Notes: generated from the letters alone by a model not told the origin. Shown: positions 1 through 9,030, counted from the first letter of the stretch. The stretch is 64,000 bases of DNA from Candidatus Melainabacteria bacterium MEL.A1 (GCA_001765415.1 CP017245.1:620001-684000); one strand, 5' to 3'. Translations and numbers: made by a program.

Positions 1-1
1 C

Positions 2-1126
2 CCTTCTTCAAAAAAAGCACCAACAAATAATGATACTCGTGCAACTTATGCCAAAGTTCCAATTGGGCATACTTATGGTGCAAATATTCATTTTGGAGAG
101 TATTTTGACCCTAATAGAACCGTTCCACATATTGATTATGAAGAATACATGGCAATGAAGCCACACCGCAAATTATTTTTCAGAAAACGTTATGAAAATT
201 TTGAAAAAGATAACTCAATTAATAAAAATGAATTATTCGACCAAAAAGATATTAATCTTCCTCTAAAAAGGGAACACACAATGGATGAATTTATCAAGAC
301 GGCAAAGATATATTCAAAATATAAGGATCAACCTATTATTTGCTTAGGTAGAAGTCCTAAATGGTTTTTGAACGCTGCATTATGGATGAAAGACGGTATT
401 GACGATTACAAATTCGTTGCGTTTTCTAAATACTGGTATTGGCCTGATAAAGTTGAAGGGATGAAGAAAATGTCACCTCAATTCTGCCCGACAGACAAAG
501 AAGTTGCAGAATACCGCAAATATTTAAACAGAATTAAAGCAGACCCAAAAACAATTGTTGATAACTTTGAAAAAACAGGTAAAAAGACTGTCATCACAGA
601 CTACATTTCTACAGGTAAAGGAGTTGCATCTTTCTTAGATGTAATGGGAAATTATGCAGACGATTTAGGAATTTTAGAAAAGTTCTCTAAAGCGATACAA
701 ATTGTGGGAATTGGTAGCAAAGAGTATATGGAAGAACGCAATCCGTATGAAGAATATATTCCAGATCCGGAAGTATTTATGCCTGAAAAAATGCAACCTT
801 ATTACAAAAATGTAAAACAAGAATTTTATGACATTGATTATTGCATGTTTAGAGAAATGTTATTAAACCAAAACACAAACGAATGTCGCTCAACATATTA
901 TCCTCACCAAGCATGGGCAATGTACAAACCTGATAGGTTTAAAACCGGACTTGTAAAAGATTTGAAGAAAATCAAAACACTTGTAAAAGAAAAGAAAACG
1001 AAACGAGAAATGTTTTCACACTTTACCCCTGCAATGTTTGATTTCAGAAACCTATTAAACTTTAGAATACTTGATGGTTTGAACTCTCGTAAACTTTTAA
1101 AAGCAGTACATAAATCAAAAGTATAG
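2..1126 (+). CDS. Hypothetical protein with phosphoribosyltransferase-like motif (5' partial)
   Basis: The reading frame is open from base 2 of the window, so the true start lies outside; the ATG at 149 is internal. Two stretches suggest a nucleotide-binding fold. The first is near base 340 (CLGRSPKWF) after a beta-strand-like segment. The second is near base 586 (VITDYISTGKG), which resembles the PRPP-binding loop of type I phosphoribosyltransferases (acidic pair, then TG). The C-terminal third is basic, with no membrane segment. No family is recognised beyond this fold-level resemblance, so the function is unknown. It is followed directly by a tRNA-Ser 3' fragment and has no visible terminator. 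Confidence is high that it is a gene and low for the PRTase idea. Confidence 0.75.
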   Translation, partial: PSSKKAPTNNDTRATYAKVPIGHTYGANIHFGEYFDPNRTVPHIDYEEYMAMKPHRKLFFRKRYENFEKDNSINKNELFDQKDINLPLKREHTMDEFIKTAKIYSKYKDQPIICLGRSPKWFLNAALWMKDGIDDYKFVAFSKYWYWPDKVEGMKKMSPQFCPTDKEVAEYRKYLNRIKADPKTIVDNFEKTGKKTVITDYISTGKGVASFLDVMGNYADDLGILEKFSKAIQIVGIGSKEYMEERNPYEEYIPDPEVFMPEKMQPYYKNVKQEFYDIDYCMFREMLLNQNTNECRSTYYPHQAWAMYKPDRFKTGLVKDLKKIKTLVKEKKTKREMFSHFTPAMFDFRNLLNFRILDGLNSRKLLKAVHKSKV

Positions 1127-1151
1127 ATTATTCTACAATCTTGCAAAAACC

Positions 1152-1184
1152 ATTTTCAAATCAGAGAGGAAGGGATTCGAACCC
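1152..1184 (-). repeat. 33-bp direct repeat: 3' end of tRNA-Ser (distal att-like copy)
   Basis: These 33 bases are identical to 2997-3029, which form the discriminator, acceptor 3' strand, most of the T arm and some 3' flank of the intact tRNA-Ser gene. Identity stops abruptly at 1185. A duplicated tRNA 3' end in direct orientation is the usual footprint of site-specific integration. No integrase is found between the copies. Confidence 0.85.
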
Positions 1185-1375
1185 AACGGATTAAACAAAT
1201 TGAGTATGAATACTAACACTCTGACCTCCATGAATTTTTTCTATTGATATTTTAATGTACTAACATCTTTGCAATACCTCATATATTCATGCTTGCAAGT
1301 TTGTAATATGATAATCATAAAGGTAGTACCACTTACCTCCACCCACACACGTATTTTACTAAGAAATCGATATGC

Positions 1376-1470
1376 AGGATTTATATACACATCTTGATTA
1401 TATTTATTACAATTCTATGAAGCATTATCAAATTTTTCCAAGAAATTGAAAATATTCAACATTTATAAGA
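1376..1470 (+). pseudogene. Remnant of RAYT (IS200-like) transposase
   Basis: This stretch closely matches the reverse complement of the C-terminal coding part of the intact RAYT at 58003-58533. It translates as LYTHLDYIYYNSMKHYQIFP, the region around the catalytic tyrosine, before a stop. After AATATTCAACATTT it jumps straight to the 3' flank of the element, skipping about 100 bp. The short shared string AACATTT at the junction suggests a microhomology deletion. The N-terminal half is missing. It is dead and was once the same element as the one at 58 kb. Confidence 0.8.
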
Positions 1471-1484
1471 TGAAAACTTGTGAA

Positions 1485-1513
1485 GGTGGGAACCGCTACT
1501 GGCTTTTCCCACC
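1485..1513 (+). repeat. REP-like palindrome bordering the RAYT remnant
   Basis: An imperfect hairpin with arms GGTGGGAA and TTCCCACC around a GC-rich centre. It is nearly identical (reverse complement) to the hairpin at 57932-57960 next to the intact RAYT. The shared 3' flank (taagatgaaaacttgtgaa) is kept as well. Confidence 0.8.
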
Positions 1514-1548
1514 CTAACGGTTGTTTCAAAAGAAAGTCCCAAGTTCAA

Positions 1549-1902
1549 TTATTCTTCTTTATATTTACAAGGAATATCCATTTCTTTTAAGTAAGCAAGT
1601 CCCCATTTGTTTAATTCAATAATAGATGGGATTAATCTCTTTCCACGTTCAGTCAATGAATATTCTGTTTTAGGTGGAACAACAGGATACAATTTTCTTT
1701 GAATAATTCCGTCTGCTTCCAATTCCTTTAATTGCTGTATTAGCATTTTAGGAGTTGCGTGAGAAATTAATTTTTGTAATTCGTTGTACCTCAGGGTTTT
1801 ATCAATAAGATGACCAATTATAACCCCCTTGTATTTTCCTCCTATAATTTCCATTGTAACTTCAAGTGGACATTTATATTCATCTTGTCTTTGTTTACTC
1901 AT
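1549..1902 (-). CDS. HxlR-family winged-helix transcriptional regulator
   Basis: A 117-residue protein, typical for the family. The N-terminus has the conserved single cysteine and helix (CPLEVTMEIIGGKYKGVII), followed by RYNELQKLISHATPKMLIQQL (turn and recognition helix) and the wing KTEYSLTERGKRLIPSI. HxlR proteins are dimeric DNA-binding sensors of electrophiles or redox stress and usually repress a divergent neighbour. Here the neighbour is the MBL-fold hydrolase at 2024, with a palindrome in the shared promoter space. Both lie in the segment bounded by the tRNA-Ser repeat, which suggests joint acquisition. Family assignment is firm; the inducer is unknown. Confidence 0.92.
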   Translation of the reverse strand: MSKQRQDEYKCPLEVTMEIIGGKYKGVIIGHLIDKTLRYNELQKLISHATPKMLIQQLKELEADGIIQRKLYPVVPPKTEYSLTERGKRLIPSIIELNKWGLAYLKEMDIPCKYKEE

Positions 1903-1945
1903 TTAAAACTCCAAACTAACCTTTTTGTAACTATTATACTTTAAT

Positions 1946-1960
1946 GTATATATTATACAA
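1946..1960. promoter_or_regulatory. Candidate HxlR operator palindrome
   Basis: A perfect 6-bp inverted repeat, TGTATA-tat-TATACA, lies between the divergent HxlR and hydrolase genes, 44 bp from one start and 64 bp from the other. HxlR proteins bind such sites next to their own gene. Assignment is by position and symmetry only. Confidence 0.45.
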
Positions 1961-2023
1961 AATAGTGCATTCTTGAAAAAAAGTAAATAATAATTTAATA
2001 TTGTCATAAAAGGAGATGATTAT

Positions 2024-2809
2024 ATGAAAATTACTCAAATTAGAAATGCTACATTAATTATAGAATACGACAATACAAGATTTTTAATAGATCCTTGGCT
2101 TGGACCAAAAGGTTATATGCCGGGTTTTGAAACAGCAGTTAATTCTGAAATTCGACAACCGAGAGTAGAATTACCTTTTTCTATTGATAAAATTGTAAAT
2201 GTAGATTCTGTTATCATCACTCATATTCACCCGGATCATTGGGACGAATATGCAGAACATGCAATAGATAAAAATCTTAAAATATTTGTTCAATCAGAAT
2301 TTGATAAAAACTTTATATTATCAAAAGGTTTTAAAGATGTTGAAATTTTAGCAGAACAAGGTACAAGCTTTAGAAATATAACTTTATACAAAACTCATAC
2401 ACAACATGGAAAACGAGAAATTTTAAAACCTTTATGTGATTCAATTGGAATGCCTTACGATGCAATGGGTATTGTTTTCAATGCTGAACAAGAAAAAACG
2501 CTTTATATTGCAGGGGATACGATTTGGTGCGAAGAAGTAAAAGAAGCCTTGAATAAATATTCTCCAGATATAGTTGTAGTCAATGCTTGTGCCGCAACTG
2601 TATTAAATGGTGAACGCTTAATTATGAATATTGATGATTTAAAAGAAGTTTTAAAAAATTCTAAAAATGCAACCGTAATTGCAAGCCACATGGATACTGT
2701 AAGCCATTTAACCGTTACAAGAAAAGATTTAGAATATTTTAAAAACAATCATAATATAGATAATTTACTGATACCAACTGATGGTGAAGTTTTGGCTTTT
2801 CTTCAATAA
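2024..2809 (+). CDS. MBL-fold metal-dependent hydrolase (UlaG-like)
   Basis: A 261-residue metallo-beta-lactamase-fold protein. It shows the strand pair TLIIEYDNTRFLIDPW, the metal motif HIHPDHWD (HxHxDH, near residue 67), AGDTIW (metal-bridging Asp, near residue 165) and a late histidine motif ASHMDTVSH. The length and the N-terminal IRNATLIIEY pattern match the UlaG-like branch, a group whose members hydrolyse small esters or lactones. A strong ribosome site (AAGGAGATGATT) precedes the ATG. It is divergent from an HxlR regulator, a common pairing in gut bacteria where the hydrolase is inducible. Substrate unknown. Confidence 0.88.
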   Translation: MKITQIRNATLIIEYDNTRFLIDPWLGPKGYMPGFETAVNSEIRQPRVELPFSIDKIVNVDSVIITHIHPDHWDEYAEHAIDKNLKIFVQSEFDKNFILSKGFKDVEILAEQGTSFRNITLYKTHTQHGKREILKPLCDSIGMPYDAMGIVFNAEQEKTLYIAGDTIWCEEVKEALNKYSPDIVVVNACAATVLNGERLIMNIDDLKEVLKNSKNATVIASHMDTVSHLTVTRKDLEYFKNNHNIDNLLIPTDGEVLAFLQ

Positions 2810-2996
2810 TTGGTTCAATTTCTATTAATTGTTCTTATTCTATTTCAAGAACTTGTAACTTATGCCACAGAAAATTTAAAAAAAATTTTTCCTAATTTTT
2901 CGCACTCTTTCGGAGCAAAATTTCAAAATGAACTCCCCGAAATAATCAAACCTCTCATTAAATTACACCCCACTTGATTTTTACCGAAACTATTCT

Positions 2997-3029
2997 ATTT
3001 TCAAATCAGAGAGGAAGGGATTCGAACCC
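2997..3029 (-). repeat. 33-bp direct repeat: 3' end of tRNA-Ser (proximal copy)
   Basis: The partner of 1152-1184. It covers the tRNA-Ser discriminator, acceptor 3' strand and T arm plus ten bases beyond the gene. The intervening 1812 bp carries the RAYT remnant, the HxlR regulator and the MBL-fold hydrolase. Confidence 0.85.
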
Positions 3030-3093
3030 TCGGTGGAATTGCTCCCACACAACCTTTCCAAGATTGCACCTTAAACCGCTCGGACACCTCTCT
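3007..3093 (-). tRNA. tRNA-Ser(GGA)
   Basis: Read on the minus strand it folds as a class II tRNA. Acceptor AGAGAGG pairs with CCTCTCT. The anticodon loop is TTGGAAA (anticodon GGA), followed by a long variable arm and T loop TTCGAAT. The discriminator is G at 3007 and CCA is not encoded. No terminator hairpin is seen downstream; the sequence there is the putative integrated segment. Confidence 0.95.
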
Positions 3094-3132
3094 TTGTTTT
3101 GTACTGCAATTTTATCATAAACATTTATTTTA

Positions 3133-3141
3133 TGTTAGAAT
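3133..3141 (+). promoter_or_regulatory. Extended -10 promoter of aroA
   Basis: TG-t-TAGAAT (-10 hexamer 3136-3141) ends exactly six bases before the aroA ATG at 3148, and there is no Shine-Dalgarno. Transcription would start at or next to the start codon, so the mRNA is probably leaderless. Confidence 0.55.
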
Positions 3142-3147
3142 AAATCT

Positions 3148-4419
3148 ATGCAAAAAATAGTAAACAGAATTTCTACAAGCCTTAAAGGCACAATAACAAT
3201 CCCCGCAGACAAATCAATTTCCCACAGAGCAGTTATGTTTTCATCACTTGCAAAAGGGAAGTCAACAATTAAAAACTTTTCAAAAGGACAGGATCCGCTT
3301 TCTTCCCTCAAAGTTTGCCAAGCTTTGGGAATTAATGCTGAATTTAATGGAGATTTAATAATCTCATCTAATGGGAAATTATCAGCTCCAACTTCAAACC
3401 TCGATTGCGGAAATTCAGGCACAACTATAAGATTAATGTCTGGCATTTTGGCTAGTAGAGATTTTTCATCTGTTCTAATCGGAGATGAAAGTCTTTCTAA
3501 ACGCCCTATGAAACGAGTAATTGAACCTCTTTCTCTTATGGGAGCAGAAATAATTTCAAATGACTTCAAAGCTCCATTAAAAATCAATGGAAAAAATTTA
3601 CACCCAATAAATTACACCTCAAAACTTGCTTCCGCTCAAGTAAAATCGTGTATATTACTTGCAGGTTTGAATACTGACGGCAAAACAAGTTTTACAGAGC
3701 CTTATATTTCACGTAACCACACAGAAATCATGCTTAAATATATGGGAGCAAATATTTCAACAACGGGAAACACTGTAACGGTAGAAAAATCCGCACTTGA
3801 ACCCAAAACTATCGAAATTTGCGGAGATATTTCATCTGCAGCATACTTTGTTGTTGCAGGTTTAATAGTCCCTAATTCTAAAATCATTTTAACGAATGTA
3901 GGCTTAAACCCTACGAGAACAGGTATTCTTGAAGTTGCTCAAAAAATGGGAGCAAATATAAAAATTCTTGACGAAAAAATAATTTCAGGCGAAATTATTG
4001 GAGATATTCAAATTTCTTATTCGAATTTAAAATCTTGCACAATCGAAGGAGATATAATTCCTCGCCTAATAGATGAATTACCTGTAATTGCAGTATTGGC
4101 AACACAAGCCGAAGGAACTACAATAATTAAAGATGCTCAGGATTTGCGCAACAAAGAATCTGACAGAATAAAAGCAGTTGTAACAGAACTAAAAAAACTC
4201 GGAGCAGATATAGAAGAAACTCCAGATGGATTTATTATCAACGGGAAAACCTCTCTAAAAGGAGATTGTGAAGTTGAAACGTACCACGATCATAGGTTAG
4301 CTATGAGCTTATTTGTTGCAGGACTGATTTGCGAAAAAGCTATCAATATCAACGGTTTTGAATGGGTTGACATTTCTTTTCCAGAATTTGACAAATTATT
4401 TAATTCATTAATTCAATAG
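3148..4419 (+). CDS. aroA: 3-phosphoshikimate 1-carboxyvinyltransferase (EPSP synthase)
   Basis: A 423-residue protein of normal length that joins shikimate-3-phosphate and PEP in aromatic amino acid synthesis. Visible signatures are IPADKSISHRAV (substrate lysine and serine), LDCGNSGTTIRLMSG (PEP-binding loop), DESLSKRPMKRVIEPL, NKESDRIKAV and YHDHRLAMS. It is a single-gene unit here; aroE lies far away at 32 kb. There is no ribosome site before the ATG, but an extended -10 box sits six bases upstream, so a leaderless mRNA is likely. Confidence 0.97.
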   Translation: MQKIVNRISTSLKGTITIPADKSISHRAVMFSSLAKGKSTIKNFSKGQDPLSSLKVCQALGINAEFNGDLIISSNGKLSAPTSNLDCGNSGTTIRLMSGILASRDFSSVLIGDESLSKRPMKRVIEPLSLMGAEIISNDFKAPLKINGKNLHPINYTSKLASAQVKSCILLAGLNTDGKTSFTEPYISRNHTEIMLKYMGANISTTGNTVTVEKSALEPKTIEICGDISSAAYFVVAGLIVPNSKIILTNVGLNPTRTGILEVAQKMGANIKILDEKIISGEIIGDIQISYSNLKSCTIEGDIIPRLIDELPVIAVLATQAEGTTIIKDAQDLRNKESDRIKAVVTELKKLGADIEETPDGFIINGKTSLKGDCEVETYHDHRLAMSLFVAGLICEKAININGFEWVDISFPEFDKLFNSLIQ

Positions 4420-4524
4420 AAATATAATTACGAATTGTTAACAAAAATTTTTCAATATTAGCAATTTTTCATGCCAAAAATTTTTTATATAAACAAGGTT
4501 AGGTTATATTTGAAAGGTTAGATT

Positions 4525-5553
4525 ATGGCAGGAGAAATCGGCGCAAATTATTTGTATGGAATTAATAATCCATATGCACAAAATTCGTATTCATCAGCAA
4601 TAAATAACGATTTTATGGCTCAAGCTATGTTAGGAGCAGCACAACAACAATCTATTCAACAAGCAGCTTTGCAAATGCAGCAACAACCACAAGTTGATAC
4701 TTTCCAAAAACAGGGTAGCACTATTAATTCAGCCCTTTCTTACGCAAGTGTAGCTGGTTTAGGGACTGGTGCTGCAGCCTATTTATTGACAGACAACAAA
4801 CCTGTAAATGGAGTTTTTGCAGATAGCGTACTAAAATCTCTTGAAGAAACGCCACTAAAACTCGCAGAAGCAAATGCTAAAACTCTTATTGAAAATGAAC
4901 AAAACAAAATTTTGAAAAAAGCTGGTGTTCCCAAAGGCATCAACTATGAACAACTTAAGGCCTATAGCGAAACACAAAATCCATCAACTTTTTCTAACAT
5001 AAGCAAAAATTTGTCACAACCTAAAGCTCAAGAACTTTTATCAAAAGTTGAGCCAAAAATAAAAGCAATCGATATTAATGCTATCTCAAGCAAGGCAGTT
5101 AAAACAGCACTAGAAAGCACTTTGGAATTCAAAACAGACAAACTTGCAAACCTTCAATCCCAAAAAGCTCAAATTGCAGCTCTTTCAGATAATGTTGATT
5201 TAAAAAAATTCTTCCAAAATAACGCCAAGACCTTTGGACTAGAAGGCGACGAAGCTAAAATTGAAAAAGAAGCAGAAAAACTTGCAAAACAATATAAAAC
5301 TAAAGATGGTGCAATCAAAAAATACGATTCTTTAATCAAACAACAACAAGAAGTCGTAAATGCGGCCAGAAAAGACTTAAATACTAAAGCTTTTGATTAT
5401 TGGGATGAAAGTACAAAAGCTTTCAAAAAAGATGCACCGGAAGCATTAACCAAAGCATATAAAAACGTAAAATGGAATAAGGCCGGCAAATTCGGAGCAA
5501 TCGCAGCCGGAATTGGTCTTGTATTTGGTGCATTATTCGGAAACAAATCATAA
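4525..5553 (+). CDS. Hypothetical coiled-coil protein with C-terminal membrane-like glycine segment
   Basis: A 342-residue protein preceded by GAAAGGTTAG. Residues 1-60 are Asn/Gln/Ala-rich (YLYGINNPYAQNSYSS, then runs of Q). Residues 70-90 form a short Gly/Ala hydrophobic stretch. The central 100-310 is Lys/Glu/Gln-rich and predicted helical coiled coil. The last 20 residues (AAGIGLVFGALFG) could insert in a membrane. There is no signal peptide and no recognised domain. Small proteins of similar design (Gly-rich segment plus charged body) occur at 13.1 and 34.7 kb. Function unknown. Confidence 0.75.
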   Translation: MAGEIGANYLYGINNPYAQNSYSSAINNDFMAQAMLGAAQQQSIQQAALQMQQQPQVDTFQKQGSTINSALSYASVAGLGTGAAAYLLTDNKPVNGVFADSVLKSLEETPLKLAEANAKTLIENEQNKILKKAGVPKGINYEQLKAYSETQNPSTFSNISKNLSQPKAQELLSKVEPKIKAIDINAISSKAVKTALESTLEFKTDKLANLQSQKAQIAALSDNVDLKKFFQNNAKTFGLEGDEAKIEKEAEKLAKQYKTKDGAIKKYDSLIKQQQEVVNAARKDLNTKAFDYWDESTKAFKKDAPEALTKAYKNVKWNKAGKFGAIAAGIGLVFGALFGNKS

Positions 5554-5607
5554 CCACAGAACATTTTAACCTTAATCTCCCCCCACCCCTTACAAACAAC
5601 CGAACTT

Positions 5608-5643
5608 AAAAAGCCATCCGTAGCACTACGAATGGCTTTTTAA
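5608..5643. terminator. Rho-independent terminator (bidirectional)
   Basis: The perfect core stem AAAGCCATCCGTA/TACGAATGGCTTT (one mismatch) around GCAC is flanked by A and T runs on both sides. It lies between the convergent genes ending at 5553 and 5645, so it can serve both. Confidence 0.85.
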
Positions 5644-5644
5644 A

Positions 5645-6922
5645 TTAATGAATTTCTTGTTTATTTGTTGGATTTGAAACAAGTTTTTTCGGAATTTCAA
5701 ATCCAAATGTACAATTCTTATTCTCATCGCTATGCGCATAAACTTGACCATTATGAGCATCAATAATTTGTTTTGATAAATACAAACCCAATCCAGTACT
5801 TGTCTTAATTGATTTTGCATTTCGCGAATGCTTATACTTCTCAAAAATTTCTTTCATCTGTTCTTTGTTAATATATTCAGATTTATTTCTTACTTCCATT
5901 TTTATATTTTCATCATTTTCAGTAACAAAAACTTCTATGTCAGAATTTTTGAATCCGTGCTTAACTGCATTTGCAAGAAGATTAATAATAACCCTTTTTA
6001 TCTGAACTTTGTCAGCAATGACAATATTTGATGTCAAATTGGTGTTAACAATCAATTTTTGATTTCTTTCTCTTAAAAGATTTGACATACTACGAGTTGT
6101 TTCATTTAGCAATGCTAAAATATCAAATTTTTCTGCATTTATTTTTGTCAAACCATTATCATATAAATAAGTATCCAAGATCGTGAAAATCAAATCATAC
6201 ATATATTTGCAAGAACTTTTAATCTGTTCAAGCATTTCTTTTTGCTCATCTACTAATGACCCAAAAGCTTCTCCTAAAAGTAAATCTAATGCCCTGATTT
6301 GAGCAATTGTCGGAGTTTTCAAGTCATGGGTTAATGTGGCAATAAATGTATTTTTTCTTTCTTCCAACTCTTTCACATCATCTATAATCCTAAAGATTAC
6401 TACAATACTTGAAATATCATCATTTTCATCAAGAACTGGAACTTTTACAATTCTAAACCAATGTCCCCGACCATTTATCAAACTTTCATATCTTTCACAA
6501 GTAATGATTTCTTTAGTCGCTAAAAGATGCTTGTCTTCTTCCATACAATTTTCAGGGTTAGAAACAAATTCATAAGAATTTCGACCAACCAACTGTTCTC
6601 TGCTTGCTGAAAATAAATTTGCCAAAACTTCATTCGCAAGAATTATTTTTCCATCCACAGATTTTAAGAAAACAATAAATGGAGAGTTGTTAATAATTGC
6701 AGTTAATTGAGAATGTTGTCTTTCCAATTTCTTTTCCAAATTTGCCATTTCAACTTTAGAAAGATATCGCATAAACAAAGTAACTATGGCTATAATAGCA
6801 GTAATTATACAAGCATCGCTCACAGAAAGAAGTACAGTTGGAAGTATTTTAGGAGATATCAACATATAAAATATTGCGATATCCATTAACACCAAAATAA
6901 TTGCTTTTTTCTCTTTCAACAT
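5645..6922 (-). CDS. PAS-domain sensor histidine kinase (membrane-anchored, orphan)
   Basis: 425 residues. Two hydrophobic helices (about 7-27 and 31-54) with almost no external loop are followed by a short coiled coil and a PAS domain (about 72-185). The HisKA helix carries the phospho-acceptor H199 in TLTHDLKTP. The HATPase domain shows the N box (NLLANAVKHG) and G box (STGLGLYLSKQI). GGAG lies about ten bases before the ATG. No response regulator gene lies nearby, so it is an orphan kinase. The H box and G2 region resemble the second kinase at 51.8 kb. Signal unknown; the membrane pair probably only anchors it, with PAS as the sensor. Confidence 0.92.
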   Translation of the reverse strand: MLKEKKAIILVLMDIAIFYMLISPKILPTVLLSVSDACIITAIIAIVTLFMRYLSKVEMANLEKKLERQHSQLTAIINNSPFIVFLKSVDGKIILANEVLANLFSASREQLVGRNSYEFVSNPENCMEEDKHLLATKEIITCERYESLINGRGHWFRIVKVPVLDENDDISSIVVIFRIIDDVKELEERKNTFIATLTHDLKTPTIAQIRALDLLLGEAFGSLVDEQKEMLEQIKSSCKYMYDLIFTILDTYLYDNGLTKINAEKFDILALLNETTRSMSNLLRERNQKLIVNTNLTSNIVIADKVQIKRVIINLLANAVKHGFKNSDIEVFVTENDENIKMEVRNKSEYINKEQMKEIFEKYKHSRNAKSIKTSTGLGLYLSKQIIDAHNGQVYAHSDENKNCTFGFEIPKKLVSNPTNKQEIH

Positions 6923-7107
6923 TTGCGAAACTCCATGCAGTTGCCTTCATGATTATTTTATACTATGGACAATTTGCATTTAATATTACCCAACAGTCTA
7001 AAATATTAGCAAAATAGATTTTTTAAAAACTTATCTCACTTTAGCATACCTATAAGTATCCTAAAAAGTTTTTTTATTTTTTGCAAAATATTAACAATAT
7101 TTAACAA

Positions 7108-7142
7108 GAAAAAGACATGTATGTAATATACATGTCTTTTTC
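7108..7142 (-). terminator. Rho-independent terminator after the 7.2-9.0 kb gene
   Basis: A perfect 15-bp stem GAAAAAGACATGTAT/ATACATGTCTTTTTC with a 5-nt loop lies 16 bp downstream of the stop at 7159 on the minus strand. T-rich sequence follows on that strand. Confidence 0.8.
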
Positions 7143-7158
7143 GCAATTTTCACATTAT

Positions 7159-9030
7159 TTATTTTGTTTTCTTTGCTCTTTGCAATTTCCCATACTGATC
7201 AACTTTTGCATCAAACAAGTGATTATAATAAGCTTTTGCATCCTTTGCTCGATAATCTGAATTTAATTTTTTATTATTTGCAATTTTATTTTCAGCCTTA
7301 TCAAGAATTGCAATAATATCACGAACCTCAAACATACGAGAATTATCTGCATTACGTTTCTTCAACATGTAATTTACAAACTTTTTATTCTGTCCGTTGA
7401 TTTTTGAATACAAAGTTAAAACATCTTTATTTGAAGATTGATTTTTGGTTTTACCAATCATTCTATCGACTTTTCTTGTATCTGCAATTGATGCAAAGAT
7501 TTCTGGTAACATTTTCAACCTGATTTGTGTTGCATTTTTACCAAAATCATCGCTTTGGCGACTAAATGTTTTTTCACCCAATTTATTTTTTACAAAAGTA
7601 ATTACTTTTTCTTTCAAAATTTCACGTTTTGCGGTTCTACTAATAGGTAAAATTTCTGGTTTAGCATAAATTGACTTTTTAACAAATTTTTCTGGCTGAA
7701 CAAGCGGTTTTGGTTCAATTTTTTCAATATTTTTTGGAATTACTACTTCCGTTGTCGTAGATATTTTTGGTTGAGTATCAGATGTAACCGCATCTCTTAA
7801 TTTATTTAGACTATTTTTTATTCTAATTGACATATTCTTAAACAAAGAACGTCTTTTTATATATCCATATTGAATTTTTTGTCGATTTGAAAGCCTAGTA
7901 CTCTCTGTTTCGAAAAAGGCATCCGTTATATTATTGTTTAGCGCATCTATTCTTTCTTTTCCGGTAGTTTTTGAAATAATATTCCAAGCATTATCTCTAA
8001 AAATGTTTAATTTTTTAGTTGAAACATTATCCAAAATATCTACAAATTCATCTAATTGGAAGTTTCCATCTAGTTTGGGCAACGATTTTCTAACAAAATT
8101 TTTGGCATTTTTATCCGCATCAATAGTATCATATAATCTTGCCAACAATTTCAATTTTTTATCTTGCTCATAACTAAAATCACTATCAATTCCACGAATA
8201 GTCGGAGTAAACCTTCCTAACAATTCTTCTCTTAACGGAGCATTTTTCTTATTTGTAGAAATTAAAATATTGGCAACGTCTTCTGCTGCACCATTTTTCA
8301 TCATTTCATCAGTAGGAAAGAATACTTTTGACATCATTCTAGCCAATTTATGATTTTCTTGTGTCAATAAATTCAAACTACTTTCACCGTTAACAATAGC
8401 TCTATCCAACAAAGGATATTTTGCTCGGTTTTTATCCGTATTCAATTCTTTATTAAAATATTGTCCATCAAATTGTTTTCCTGCAAATTTTTTATCAAGT
8501 TCAGAAACTACATTCGGATTATCTTTATTTAATTTCAAATAAGACCTTATTTCGTCATACTTTTTCATATATTCATCGGCATGTTCTGATTTTAATAAAT
8601 CAGGAATCAATGTATTTCCATCCGGTCTTTCATACTTAAATAGATCTTCATTCAATTGAGCAACAAAATTCAATCTTTTTTTGTTATTTCCTGCCCAATC
8701 AATAATAGTATTCAAACTTTCTAATGAATCCGAAAACTTGTTACAAATATATGAGTGCATTTTAGTCGGCTTTTTAATTTTTCCAACAATCACATTCACA
8801 AGTTTTGGGTTATCTTTCTTTACAGGCTCTCTGTAAAAATTAAATCTATTAAAATTAGTAGCTAATTCACTCAATAGCGATAATTGTTTTTTAGAAGAAT
8901 TTTTTGTTAATTCAACAATGTCATTTATATCTTGATTAAGCAAATTCGAAACTTCACGTTGAAATATTCTCTTTTGCGGAGAAATCCTTCTACCAGAAAT
9001 AGCTCGAATTCCATTTATTATAATACTCAT
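7159..9030 (-). CDS. Large hypothetical protein, Lys/Asn-rich
   Basis: The start is placed at 9030 (MSIIINGIRAISGRR) because GGAGG lies seven bases upstream; the longer open frame to 9099 has no ribosome site. This gives 623 residues. The body is a series of charged amphipathic helices without transmembrane segments or a cleavable signal. About 400-470 is a proline-containing basic linker (TTEVVIPKNIEKIEPKPLVQ), followed by another helical block. No known domain is recognised. It is a single-gene unit with its own terminator. Function unknown, probably lineage-specific. Confidence 0.75.
   Translation of the reverse strand: MSIIINGIRAISGRRISPQKRIFQREVSNLLNQDINDIVELTKNSSKKQLSLLSELATNFNRFNFYREPVKKDNPKLVNVIVGKIKKPTKMHSYICNKFSDSLESLNTIIDWAGNNKKRLNFVAQLNEDLFKYERPDGNTLIPDLLKSEHADEYMKKYDEIRSYLKLNKDNPNVVSELDKKFAGKQFDGQYFNKELNTDKNRAKYPLLDRAIVNGESSLNLLTQENHKLARMMSKVFFPTDEMMKNGAAEDVANILISTNKKNAPLREELLGRFTPTIRGIDSDFSYEQDKKLKLLARLYDTIDADKNAKNFVRKSLPKLDGNFQLDEFVDILDNVSTKKLNIFRDNAWNIISKTTGKERIDALNNNITDAFFETESTRLSNRQKIQYGYIKRRSLFKNMSIRIKNSLNKLRDAVTSDTQPKISTTTEVVIPKNIEKIEPKPLVQPEKFVKKSIYAKPEILPISRTAKREILKEKVITFVKNKLGEKTFSRQSDDFGKNATQIRLKMLPEIFASIADTRKVDRMIGKTKNQSSNKDVLTLYSKINGQNKKFVNYMLKKRNADNSRMFEVRDIIAILDKAENKIANNKKLNSDYRAKDAKAYYNHLFDAKVDQYGKLQRAKKTK

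Noticed and set aside
904..1146. Minus-strand frame overlapping the end of the first gene
   Set aside because: It is antisense to a clear coding region with no supporting signals.
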